From the NCBI GenBank assembly GCA_014925825.1, contig JACGCK010000286.1:1-51037 (forward strand): a stretch of DNA of 51,037 nt, in the 5' to 3' direction. A program made the translations under genes and the position numbers. This document shows, one piece after another, positions 24,876-34,935 of this stretch (position 1 is the stretch's first letter; each line of letters starts with the position of its first letter). This DNA is from Pholiota molesta (lineage: Eukaryota; Basidiomycota; Agaricomycetes; Agaricales; Strophariaceae). The notes beneath the pieces were generated by a model. That model was not told where the DNA came from, made no database searches, and saw only the letters and a program-made list of their open reading frames with translations.

Positions 24876-26024
24876 CTAAACGGAATCAAGTATCTCTTGG
24901 AATTTATCGAAATCTACGTGCCCATCCAGGGTTGATTCATTGAATATTGAAGGCTTGACCGGATTCTCCGATAGGTCGAGCATCCTGGCATAACATAGTC
25001 GCGCATGATAACCCTCATCAAACATATTCATCATCTTTAAAATTGGGCGGCGAAGCTTTTTGAAGACAGGAGGCACTTGTGGTAATTCCGTGGAATAAAA
25101 TGCCTTCTTCTCCCTTAGCAGTTGTGCAGGTCCTAGCGTGAACCAGTGCTTAATATGCGGAAAACTCTCGAATTTTTTATCTTCTTTCAGTGTTTCGTCC
25201 TGGGAGCGAAATATGAGCACGATGATGACATAGAAAAGAGACTCGAGATCGTGACGGTATAAATGTGGGATGGGAGTGGCTTCGAGGAGATCACGAGCCA
25301 TGAAAGATTTGGTTCCCTTTCGATGTTTTGAGCTTGGTCTGCGGTCTTGGCGAGCAAACATGAGGGACAAATCATAGTCACTGAGAACACCGCAGATAGT
25401 TCCGTCTGCTTTCTTCCAGTACATGAGATTGTTCTCGCTGATGTCTCGATGAATGACCCCGTTTGTCTCATAGAGCCACTTATGACCTGTGCAGAAAAGA
25501 TTGAGGTCAGTCAATTCGGTGGTGAAATCAATTATTGAAGGCTCACATTTGAAGACGTCTTTAATCACTGGAATGAGGGTATCGGCTGTCATATCTATCA
25601 TCTGGAATAGTTCCGTCATAATCAAGAGTCGCAATACGTGGTTCTTGTACTTTGTATCCCGGCTCGAGGTGTATTTCGAAAACCTACATTGAGCATCTAT
25701 CGCGTCCATTGGAAAAGCTTCGTGATGAATATAAGTGCATAATTCAACACCATTGGAATTCGTCGCGCGCATAACACTGTCTTCAAATGTTTCTGCTTTG
25801 GTATCTCTGGATTTGGTGACGATTGACTCGCTCTCCCGTTCGTTTGAGTCGCCCTCAACGGCCGTTGCATGCACCACGCATGTTCTGCGACCAATCAGCG
25901 CATGTTGAACGGACGATATGCGGCCAAATGCAAGAACTTGGCCATTCTTTATCTTTAAAGTTGCACTGTCAAAAGTTTTTAGAGGTTGGCGTGGTGGGGG
26001 TTTATTAGACGTGATCTTACTCAT
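24876..26024 (-). CDS. FunK1-type kinase, array copy 3 (truncated, active-site residues kept)
   Basis: Two exons, 26024-25547 and 25486-24876; 362 codons. The intron 25546-25487 is exactly 60 nt without an in-frame stop, so unspliced RNA would give a 382-residue protein; the sister copies show it is an intron. HRDISENNLMY and SDYDLS are intact and the beta-3 Lys is present (IVTK). The activation segment is altered (GTKSFMARDLL instead of GTRPFMARDLL), and several residues after the beta-3 strand are missing relative to the full-length copy. The start ATG belongs to WGRMSK, which aligns with WGRLDK in the full-length copy, so the true ancestral protein was longer. Confidence 0.75.
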   Translation of the reverse strand: MSKITSNKPPPRQPLKTFDSATLKIKNGQVLAFGRISSVQHALIGRRTCVVHATAVEGDSNERESESIVTKSRDTKAETFEDSVMRATNSNGVELCTYIHHEAFPMDAIDAQCRFSKYTSSRDTKYKNHVLRLLIMTELFQMIDMTADTLIPVIKDVFKCEPSIIDFTTELTDLNLFCTGHKWLYETNGVIHRDISENNLMYWKKADGTICGVLSDYDLSLMFARQDRRPSSKHRKGTKSFMARDLLEATPIPHLYRHDLESLFYVIIVLIFRSQDETLKEDKKFESFPHIKHWFTLGPAQLLREKKAFYSTELPQVPPVFKKLRRPILKMMNMFDEGYHARLCYARMLDLSENPVKPSIFNESTLDGHVDFDKFQEILDSV

Positions 26025-26510
26025 GCGGCCCCACTGCTGGAGGTCGAAAGCTGTATGTAATAGATGGAGATGTCAAGGCTAGAGGAATTTTGGATGAAGT
26101 GGATAGGCTCAGGTCGGACAGACAGGAATCGGTTGTCATACATAGAGCAAGCTGAGCAACTCAAACTCACCTTTGGAGCGTCAACTAAAGCCCATGCCAA
26201 ACACAGCCCAATTAACTGCTTACAGTACGCGATGGGTGTAATCAATCTTGGAGATGTATTGTGTCTTCGCGATCGACGGTCTCGTACACAAATTTTGCGA
26301 GGTGAAGGGCAAGGGCACCTGGGCAGTGAGAAGGTATAATTTAAATATGCATAAATCCTATACATAAGAAAGATCCCACAACTACGTAAGTCCGTGTCCT
26401 CTTAGATTGTCCAGAACTCGTTAGCATTAATCGATTTCCATCTTTGAAGAACGAGAACCGAAAGGGAAAACTCAACAACGAAGAGGACCACATTGAGGTT
26501 GTATGTTTAA
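26025..26510. repeat. Array spacer between FunK1 copies 3 and 4
   Basis: The part next to copy 3 (about 26025-26200, minus) still translates to SVRPEPIHFIQNSSSLDIS, clearly related to SLPIRSEPENFLTHPNKLID of the full-length kinase, but in a shifted frame. The rest is the common 3' flank of copy 4. No separate gene. Confidence 0.7.
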
Positions 26511-27661
26511 CTAAGCAGAATCCAGAATCCCTTGGAATTTATCAAAATCGATGTGCCCACCCAGGGTTGATTCCTCGAATGAAGGCTTGGCCGAATCCCT
26601 TGATTGCTCGAACATCGTCATATTATGACGTCGTCGCGCGCGGTAACCATCGTCGAACATATTCTTCATCTTTGAAATTGGCAGGTAAAGCCTTTGGAAG
26701 GCAGAGGGCGGTAATGGTAAGTTCAATGCAAGAAATCCTGCCTTGCTAACCAGCAGTGCTGCAGGTGGTAGCGTGAACCAATCCTTGAGGGCCGGGAGGT
26801 TCTTGAATCTTGAATCTTCTGTAAGCTTTTCATCTTGCCTGCGATACATGAGCACGATGATGACACATAAGAGCGACTCGAGATCGTGACGGTATAAATA
26901 TTCCCTGGGTGTGGGCTCGAGAAGATCACGAGCCATGAAAGGTCTGGTTCCCGTTCGTTGTTTTGAGCTTGGTCTGCGGTAATTCCGATCTAGCTTGACG
27001 GACAAATCATAGTCACTGAGAACACCGCAAAAAGTCCCGTCTGCTTTCTTCCAGTACATGAAATTGTTCTCGCTGATGTCTCGATGAATGACCCCTGCTG
27101 TTTCGTGAACCCACCTGTAACCTGAATAGAAAATTCTAACGTCAGTTTAGTAAAACATCAAACATTATGCTCACCATTAAAGACATCTTTAATCACTGGA
27201 ATAAGTTTATCGGCTGTGTCCATGTTTTTGATGGGATATAGCTTCTTCATGATCGAGACTTGCAATGTTCGATTCTCGTACTCGATTCGCTGGCCCGCAG
27301 TTTCCGTGTTCGCGAAGTATTCTGCAAGTCGACATTGTATGCTTGTCTTGTCGGTCTCGTCCGACGCGTCAAAAGCTTCGTGGTAAAGAACACGGGGAAG
27401 ATGATCCAACACCCATTTACACTTGGCGTCCTCCGTGCACTTGATGAAATTCGAAATCCTGGTATTAGGAATGAAGCTGGACTTGATGCCGATTGACTCG
27501 CTCTCCCATTCGCCCGAGTCGCCCCCAACGACTGTTGTACGCAGTACGCATGTCATGCGGCCAATCAGCACCTGTTGAACGAACGATATGCGGCCAAACA
27601 TGTGAACTCGGCCATTTTTTATGTTCAAAGTTGCACTGTCAAAAAATGTTGAGGTTGGCAC
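26511..27661 (-). CDS. FunK1-type kinase, array copy 4 (truncated, active-site residues kept)
   Basis: Two exons, 27661-27175 and 27121-26511; 365 codons, intron GTGAGC to ATTCAG. Catalytic loop GVIHRDISENNFMY, SDYDLSVKL, GTRPFMARDLL and LYRHDLESLLCVIIVLM are present, and the beta-3 Lys is kept (IGIK). The segment after it is about eight residues shorter than in copies 2 and 5. It has the same phase-1 intron as the other copies and the same lack of the N-terminal FunK1 region. Of the five short copies, this and copy 3 are the best candidates for catalytic activity. Confidence 0.75.
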
Positions 27662-28406
27662 GGTTGAAGTTTTTAATTATTAGGCGCAAACTTACTCATG
27701 CGGCCCCAGCCTGAGCGCTGGATGTCGAATGCTGCATGTAGTAGACGGATGTGAACAGGCTAGAGGAGTTTTGGAGGAAGTCAGAGCGGATGGGCAGGGA
27801 TCGATTGTCATACAGTGTCATCGATGATAGAGCAACTCAACGACACATTGCCCATGTCAGCCAAAGCCTATGCCAAACACAGCCCAATTTGCAATGTTAA
27901 ATCAACTACAGCACGCGTCGCGCGACATGCGTCTGCATCACTTGATCGCGACTATGTAGTCTCCCTTAGGCAGACTCCGATATTCACGTGAGCTTTGATG
28001 ATGAGTCGATCAATCACTTCATATGGAGATCGCGACTAAGTACTGCCAGACTGGACGGCGGAGAACTCCATCTTTGTCCGCTGTCCCTTTGTAGGTAGCA
28101 TTACTTATTGTCGAGCAATAAGATTGTTTCTAAAGTGAACGATGAAATGAGATTTTCTACGAGGCCGTCCTGCAGGCGTTCCGCGACGTGGAAAGGTTGT
28201 GAAAAGGTAAGGGAACGTTCAAGCTCAAGCAAAGCCCAAGGCTCCAAAGCCTATGGACCAAAATCGCATTTAACTTTTAATATCGTGCGCCCCTGTGTAT
28301 GAGTTTCCATCGCACTCAAAGTGATGTAAAAATGTGCAGACTTCCAGTCATACCATTCCTCAAAAATTTCTGTAGCACAAGTTCTTTGGAATATGGCAAG
28401 CAAGGA
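27662..28406. repeat. Array spacer with decayed copy-4 upstream part
   Basis: About 27670-27900 resembles the upstream half of FunK1 exon 2 with disrupted frames. At 28100-28140 a short block (CATTACTTATTGTCGAGCAA) matches blocks near 29205 and 31110. The remainder up to the neighbouring gene shows no features. Confidence 0.55.
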
Positions 28407-29039
28407 TTACTTAGAGTGCTGCGAAACATAAAATCGAAAACCTCCAGTTCCTCCACTAATTGCAACGTAGTTTGCTTCAGCGAATATCCTTAGTTCTTTA
28501 TTGACAACAGCATCAGCATCTGGGCAGGATATGATTCCTTCTCTGTCGAGGACTCGGATGGCTTGCTTCAGCCATACACGACACCGAAAGTATTCATCTG
28601 ATGTCTTATCGCAATCGGGGAGAGTCATAGGGATCGGTTCCAGCATTCTTTTTATCTGCTCCATGTTTTCCTCGCTCGCTTTACCTATGTAGAAGTAGCT
28701 TAGAAAGTATTTTTCAATTCAGAGAAGAAAAAGTGTACCAATCTTTACAATGGCGCACAATATCACTGAGGACATCAGTGCCTCTGATCTGTCTTCAAAC
28801 TGGAATACCCTTTTGTAGACCTCCTTCGCATGATACGTTGTGCACTGCTGATCATCCATCATTACAGACAGAGTGTAGTGAAACGTGTTGGGATTAGAAC
28901 CGACAAACGCGGTCGCATATATGTCGCCAGCAGTGACCGCTTCAGCTTGTCCTATAGTCGTTTCCTCGGACTGAGCTCTGGGGGGGGTTCTTTTAGGGCA
29001 TAAACCTAACATTTTCCAGAAGATAATGACATACGGCAT
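28407..29039 (-). CDS. Small two-exon Agaricomycete hypothetical protein inside the kinase array
   Basis: Two exons, 29039-28739 and 28684-28407, joined by a 54-nt intron (GTACAC to TACATAG); 192 codons in phase. The protein has NPNTFHYTLSVMMDDQQCTT followed by YHAKEV in exon 1, and DEYFRCRVWLKQAIRVLDRE plus GIISCPDADAV in exon 2. The FRCRVWLKxAIRVL segment resembles small, functionally uncharacterised proteins common in mushroom-forming fungi, as far as I recall. No signal peptide or membrane segment is evident. It is unrelated to the kinases around it, so it was either inserted into the array or captured by duplication. The start could also be the internal Met 10 codons downstream. Confidence 0.65.
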
Positions 29040-29578
29040 TTCGTTGAGGAAGGTTGAGCGATAGAAATAATATTAAGAGGACCTTCACATACATAGTATC
29101 GAGTCAGTGCGTACGCGACCCGCTTCTGCATCACCTGATCGTGAATCATATACGCTACTCTGCCAGACCGGAGACCCCTCCGAGTCCACCTGTATCTTTG
29201 TAGCATTACTTACTGTCGAGTGATAAGATTGTTTCTAAAGTGAATAAACCAGTGTGAGCACTGAGCAGAAGATCAATCTCGGTTTTATTCTGCGAGTTTC
29301 ATGATCATGCTTGAGCACTGGTGACTGGAGCATTATTTGAGGATTATCCTGGATACAAATCTTACAAGATGAAGGGTAGTCTAGGCAGTGAAAGGGTATA
29401 ATCGAAACATACTGAATACTATACATGAAGAAAATCCAATTACTACATAACTCACCTGTCCTCTTAGATTGTACGGAACTCGTTGCATTCATTCTTTGGA
29501 CAATGGAGAGCGAGAAGGGAGAAAGAAAACCGTAAGGCAACGCGAAGGACTCTTCTGAAGACTTTCGTATGTTCATGT
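29040..29578. repeat. Array spacer upstream of the small gene, 3' flank of FunK1 copy 5
   Basis: Contains the shared array block (GGTTTTATTCTGCGAGTTTC, GAGGATTATCCTGGATAC, ATCTTACAAGATGAAGG), almost identical to 24560-24700 and 31330-31470. The promoter of the small gene must lie in the first part. Confidence 0.7.
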
Positions 29579-30759
29579 CTAAACGGAATCAAGGATCTCT
29601 TGGAATTTATCGAAATTTACGTTCCCACCCAGGGTTGATTCATCGAATGAAGGCTTGACCGAATTCTTCGATTGTGTGAACGTCGCCGTCTTATGACGTT
29701 GTCGCGCCTGGTAAGCATCGGTGAACATATCTCTCATCTTTAAAATTGGCCCGTAAAGCCTTTCGAAGGCAGGTGATGCTTCTGGTAAGTCCCTCTGAAA
29801 GAACGATTCTTTCTTTTCTAGCAGTGCTGCAGGTCCTAGTGTGAACCAGTACAGAAGGGCCGGAAAACTATCGAATTTTTTATCTTCTTTCTTCAGTGTT
29901 GTGTCCTGGGAGCGATACATGAGCACGACGATGACATAGAAGAGCGACTCGAGATCGTGACGGTATAAATGTTCCCTGGGTGTGGGCTCGAGAAGATCAC
30001 GAGCCATGAAAGGTCTGGTTCCCGTTCGTTGTTTTCTTGGTCCGTAGTATTTTCGATCTAGCCTGACGGACAAATCATAGTCACTGAGAACACCGCAGAT
30101 AGTTTTGTCTGCTTTCTTCCAGTACATGAGATTGTTCTCGCCGATGTCTCGATGAATAAACCTTTCTGTTTGGTAGAGCCACTTGTAACCTGAATAGAAA
30201 TTTTGAGATTAGTCTAGTCAAACATCAAACATTGTAGAAGGCTCACATTTGACGATATCTTTAACCACTGGAATAAGTTTATCGGCCGTGTTCAAGTCTT
30301 TGATGGGATATAGCTTCGTTATGACCAAGACTCTCAAGGTTCGTTTCTCGTACTCGGTCCGCTTGCCCGCAGTTTCCGTATTCGGGAAATATTCTGCAAG
30401 TCGATACTGTATGTTTGTCTTGTCTGTCTGATCCGGTTCAGAAGCCTCATAGTAAAGAACACGGGAAGAAGATTCAATACCCATGTACCCTTGGCATCCC
30501 GCGCGCAATTGTTGGTACCCGGAAGCATTTCTCCTTTCGAAATCTCGGTGATAGGAAGGAAGCTGAACTTGATGCCGATTGACTCGCTCTCCCATTCTCC
30601 CGAGTCGCCCTCAACGGCCGTTGCATGCAGCACCCATGTGCTACGGCCAATCAGCGCTGGTTGAACGAACGGTATGCGGCCAAACATGAGAACTCGGTCA
30701 TTTCTTATCTTCAAGGTTGCACTGTCATGAAATGTTGAGGTTGGCACGGTAGGGTTCAT
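29579..30759 (-). CDS. FunK1-type kinase, array copy 5 (truncated, one frameshift)
   Basis: Two exons, 30759-30247 and 30189-29579. Exon 1 is broken by one missing base near 30463-30465, where copies 2 and 4 have GGGG and this copy has GGG. With that base the protein would be 374 codons. The catalytic loop reads FIHRDIGENNLMY, the activation region SDYDLSVRL and GTRPFMARDLL, and the beta-3 Lys is present (IGIK). Codons upstream of HRD (LYQTERF) match copy 1 rather than copies 2, 4 and 6 (VHETAGV), which suggests exchange between copies. The frameshift may be a sequencing artefact because it lies in a homopolymer. Confidence 0.7.
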
Positions 30760-31649
30760 CAGTTATTAGGCGTGAACTTACTCATGCGGCCCCAGCTTGA
30801 TTGCTGGAGGTCGAATGTTACGTGTAATAGCTGGATGTGACAATGCTACAGGAGTTTTGGACGGAGTCGATAGGCTCAGGGCGGATGGACAACTTGAAGG
30901 ATCGATTGTCATACATAGAGCAACTCAAGACGCATTGCCAATGTCAGCCAAAGCCTATGCCAAACATAGCCCAATTCAAGCCCAATTTAATAAATTGTAC
31001 CGAGTACGCGACCCGCGTTTGCATCACATGATCGTAAATCATAAACGCTTGCCAGTCTAAGGCCAGAATCGGACACCCTCCAGCATTGTACACCTGCCCC
31101 TTTGTAGCATCACTTATTGTCGAGCAATAGCATTGAATGAACCAATATAAACAGAGAATTAATCTCAGGTTATCTGCAAGAAAAAAGACAATACGGAATG
31201 TTTGCGGAAGCTACTTTGAAGCTACTGCAAAGCTACTGCCAGACTGGAGACCCTCTCCCTGTCCCTTTCTAGCATTAGTTATTGGTACGCAATAAGAGTG
31301 TTTCCAAAATGAACCAACCAATGTAAACAGAACGTCAATCTCGGTTTTATTCTGCGAGTTTCATGACCGTGCTTGAGCGTAGAGCATTATTTGAGGATTA
31401 TCCTGGATACAAATCTTACCTTACAAGGTAAAGGAAGGTCTAGGCAATGAAAGGATATAATAGGGTATAATCGAAGCCTACTAGATACTATACATGAAGA
31501 CAATTCAATTACTACATAACTCACCTGTCCTCTTAGATTGTACGGAACTCGTTGCATTCATCCTTTGGAGAGCGAGAAGGGAGAGAAGGGAGAAAGAAAA
31601 CCGTAAGGCAACACGAAGAAGGACTATTCTCAGTTCTGAAGTCATATGT
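30760..31649. repeat. Array spacer between FunK1 copies 5 and 6
   Basis: Holds the decayed upstream part of copy 5 (about 30780-31000). The shared 3' block follows twice, once partial (31100-31165) and once nearly complete (31255-31500), so this spacer underwent an extra internal duplication. Confidence 0.65.
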
Positions 31650-34091
31650 TCATGTCTGAATGGAATCAAGGATCACTTGGAATTTATCGAAATTTACGTG
31701 CCCACCCAGGGTTGATTCGTCGAATGAAGGCTTGGCCGGATCCCTCGATTTCATTGCCTTCTCATGACGTCCTCGCGCCCGGTAACCATCGTCGAACATG
31801 TCCTTCATCTCCCAAATTGGCATGTAAAGCTCTTTGAAGGCATGGGGCGCTTCTGGTAAACTCCTCTGAAAGAACGATTCTTTCTTTTCTAGCAGTGCTG
31901 CAGGTCCTAGTGTGAACCAGTACAGAAGGGCCGGAAAACTCGCGAGTTTTTCATCTTCTTTCTTCAGTGTTGGGTCCTGGGAGCGATACATGAGCACGAC
32001 GATGACATAGAAGAGCGACTCGAGATCGTGACGGTATAAATGTTCCCTGGGTGTGGGCTCGAGAAGATCACGAGCCATGAAAGGTCTGGTTCCCGTTCGT
32101 TGTTTTGAGGTTGGTCTGTCGTATTTTCGATCTAGCTTGACGGACAAATCATAGTCACTAAGAACACCACAAAATGTTCCGTCTGCTTTCTTCCGGTACA
32201 TGAGATTGTTCTCGCTGATGTCTCGATGAATGACCCCTGCCGTCTCGTGAACCCACTTGTAACCTGAATAGAAATTTTTTGATGTCAGTTTAGTCAAACA
32301 TTAAACAATGTCGAAGGCTCACATTTGAATATATCTTTAACCACTGGAATGAGTTTATCGGCCGTGTCCAATTCTTTGATGGGATGTAGCTCCTTCATGA
32401 CCAAGACTTGCAAAGTTCGTTCCTCGTAATCGACTTGCATGGCCGTGTTGTCCTTGTTTGCCGCGTTACGGTCCTTGAAGTATTTTGCAAGTCGATGTTG
32501 AACGTCTGTCTCGCCCAGTGCAAAAGCCTCATGGTGAAGAACACAGGGAAGATGATCCAATATCGATTTATTCTTCTGTTCCTCCGCGCATTTTTTGATA
32601 CCATCAAGCAAATCTCCTTCGGAAGTCCTGGTACCGGGAGTGAAGCTGAACTTGACGACAATCGGCTCGCTCTCCCAGTCCTTGGTACCACCCTTAAGGA
32701 TCTTTGCCCGCACCACGTACGTCCCGCGGCCAATCAGCGCATGTTGAATGAACACTATGGTTAGAAGCTTGAGTACTAATTTACCGTCCTTCAACCTCAA
32801 GATGCAACCAAACAAGGGTTCGTCATATCGCTCGACGGTGCGAGGAATCGAAGGCTGTTCAATCTTATCCAAGCGGCCCCACGTTTTCATGGATGCATAC
32901 TGCATGCAATATACAAAATCGATAAGTTTATTGGGATGCGTCAGGAAATTCTCGGGCTCAGATCGGATGGGTAGGGATCGGTCGTAATAGAGCAACACAA
33001 GCTCGCCGTCGGTGACCAGCGCACCGAGAACATGAGTGAGAAGGCCGCCCCTGGACAACATGTCGAGGGCATAGCTGGCGCACTGGATAAGGTGATCTTT
33101 CGGTACAAGTTCTGAGCCTTCTGTATCCTCTGCATCCCCTTTGTGTCGCTTGTTTGAATGCGTTTCAGGATCCTCTCCTGACCTTTTCAAGGATGCGCTC
33201 TTTCTATTAGATACGGGATCGGTGGGGGTGAGGAAGCCGGAATGAGGTTTAGACTTCGAAATGGCTGTCGCTTCTTTAGTAGTGCTTCTTAGCTCTGTCG
33301 AATCATAAATATTAAGAATAGCCCATCAGTTCTGCATTCACATAGTGCACAAAGAATGAGGACGTACCGCGAGTTGTACCGCTATTGGATGGGCCGCTAT
33401 TGGATTTCTCCTGCGCAGATTTAGACTGACTCGCGAGCTGCTTGGGTTTCTTGTCTGCAGCTTGCTTGGCTGGGGGTGCAGCTTTCTCGGGTGGGGGTGC
33501 AGCTTCTTCGGGTTTGGCGATATTATTTACAAGTTTGAATTCCACAAACGCCAAGAGTTCAGACCAATGAAAATTGCCATCCTTGGGAGGACCTTTTTTG
33601 GACATATTGTCGACGTTTGTCCTGTCTCCGTATTCCATCGCCTTTTGGTGGACGACGACGCAGTCCGGTTTTCGAATGCTGGCCGAGCCCAAGATTCGCC
33701 CAGGATCATTGCGAGTAATAACTATGTCCTCTTGGGAAGTCCGACCTAGCAATTCAATAATGCAATTGACGAGCGAGTTGAAGGGTTCGTATCGGTCCTC
33801 CTCTTCGGCGGCATCTTTCTCCGCGTAAGTTTTGATCAGTTTCTTAAATTTCTCGTCATTTGAGATCCGTGCTCTGATCATTCCCAAGTCGGGGTATTTG
33901 TCTCCCTGTGGAAAGATAACAGAGAGGAAATCTTTGAACGGAATGCTGGGGGAAGGAGCGATGTCAACTGAGAGATAGGGTCTGTATGCCTTTTGCGTGG
34001 GAATCATCTTATGAGCTGCGTTGGAACCAGCACCGTTGCTAGGAGGAGTGGACAGCGGAACAGGCGCCGATGGAGGAGGTGTGTTAGGCAT
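31650..34091 (-). CDS. Full-length FunK1-type fungal protein kinase (array copy 6)
   Basis: Three exons, 34091-33368, 33294-32323 and 32263-31650, give 769 codons in one frame. Introns are 73 nt (GTACGT to TTCGACAG) and 59 nt (GTGAGC to TTCAG). The N-terminal exon carries the FunK1 lead domain (DRYEPFNSLVNCIIELLG, IRKPDCVVVHQ, WSELLAFVEFKL), then an Ala/Pro/Lys linker and a basic KRHK patch that could act as a nuclear signal. The kinase core has beta-3 VVK in PIVVKFSF, HRDISENNLMY, SDYDLSVKL, GTRPFMARDLLEPTP and LYRHDLESLFYVIVVLMY. These are hallmarks of the Pkinase_fungal (FunK1) family, expanded in Agaricomycetes and of largely unknown substrate. This is the only copy with the N-terminal region and no lesion, so it is the likely source of the array. 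It shares a short divergent intergenic region with HSK3. Confidence 0.88.
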
Positions 34092-34232
34092 GATTTGGTA
34101 GAGATACAGAACTATTTCCTAAGAGTGGTGGCACGTACTTAGCATTGTCAACATACGCCAAACAACACCCAACACATCAGACGCGCATCTGACCTGCGAT
34201 TGCCTGCCGCGGCCCGTCCATGCACCTAGCCC
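34092..34232. promoter_or_regulatory. 141-bp divergent intergenic region, FunK1 copy 6 / HSK3
   Basis: The start codons of the full-length kinase (34091, minus) and HSK3 (34233, plus) face away from each other across 141 bp, so promoter elements and leaders must be shared or overlap. An ACGCGC hexamer at about 34179 resembles the MCB core (ACGCGT) with one change. No TATA box is evident. Confidence 0.45.
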
Positions 34233-34573
34233 ATGATGATGAACAGCGGCAGTTCTGCGCCTACAAACGCCACCCAAACCAAGGAGCGCCTTTACGCGCA
34301 GCTCGCGATGAGCCTGGGGCGCACCTCGCGCGCTATCAGCCAGACCGCAGACCTGTGCGAGCAGCTGCAGGTCGATCTGCATGCAATGAGGATCTTTGCG
34401 GGATTGGATGCAGCGAAGTAAGCTGGCTGTCTGTCTTTTTGTTCTTTCCGTATGGAAATTATTTACTCTCGCCCAGATTCATGACTGTTGCAGCCCAGTT
34501 GAATTCTGAGGACGTGGACGAGAGTGAGGTTGTTGAAGAGCCTCTGCAGGAGAAGAAGCAAGGTGTGTTCTAG
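34233..34573 (+). CDS. HSK3: DASH complex subunit Hsk3
   Basis: Exons 34233-34417 and 34477-34573 are joined by a 59-nt intron (GTAAGC to CGCCCAG); about 93 codons. The core TKERLYAQLAMSLGRTSRAI and the second helix ending FAGLDAAKFMTVAAQLN match the Hsk3 pattern (RQYAQLxxQL, then LGxxHAxxFMAA). An acidic tail follows. Hsk3 is a small coiled-coil subunit of the DASH/Dam1 ring that couples kinetochores to spindle microtubules in fungi. A third mini-exon is possible: a donor G|GTGTGT at about 34560 and acceptor TTTGCAG near 34626 would end the protein with KQGQ instead of KQGVF. Two further in-frame Met codons follow the first, so the exact start is uncertain. Confidence 0.75.
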
Positions 34574-34634
34574 TTGCCATCTATGGTTTCGATATACTAA
34601 TGTTCTGATCTTCCTTGCATTTGCAGGACAATAA

Positions 34635-34935
34635 TTTTCAAAAATTAAACATCTACGACGAGATCTCCGGAAGATCTTTGGGGAAATTTCCTCATAGTTC
34701 TTGTGTTTTATACATAGCTACCCAGTACATTGGCCATGATACCCTCTCTTGTTGTATCTTTATTTTCGAACCTAGACTGACCATTGGGTGCCAAAACTGA
34801 GTTTTGTCGACGTTGGTTATGTACATAGAATGTAAATTATGTCTGTACTTGTGGTATCACGGGTAATCCAAGGGTATGCAACAAATGCAATGGCCGAAAA
34901 ATGTATGGTACAGTGGTGTTTATCAGGTGCGTTAT
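34635..34935. other. Convergent intergenic region HSK3 / MMS22
   Basis: A 3'-to-3' interval of about 300 bp, AT-rich, containing the two 3' untranslated regions. No gene or strong hairpin was recognised. Confidence 0.5.
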
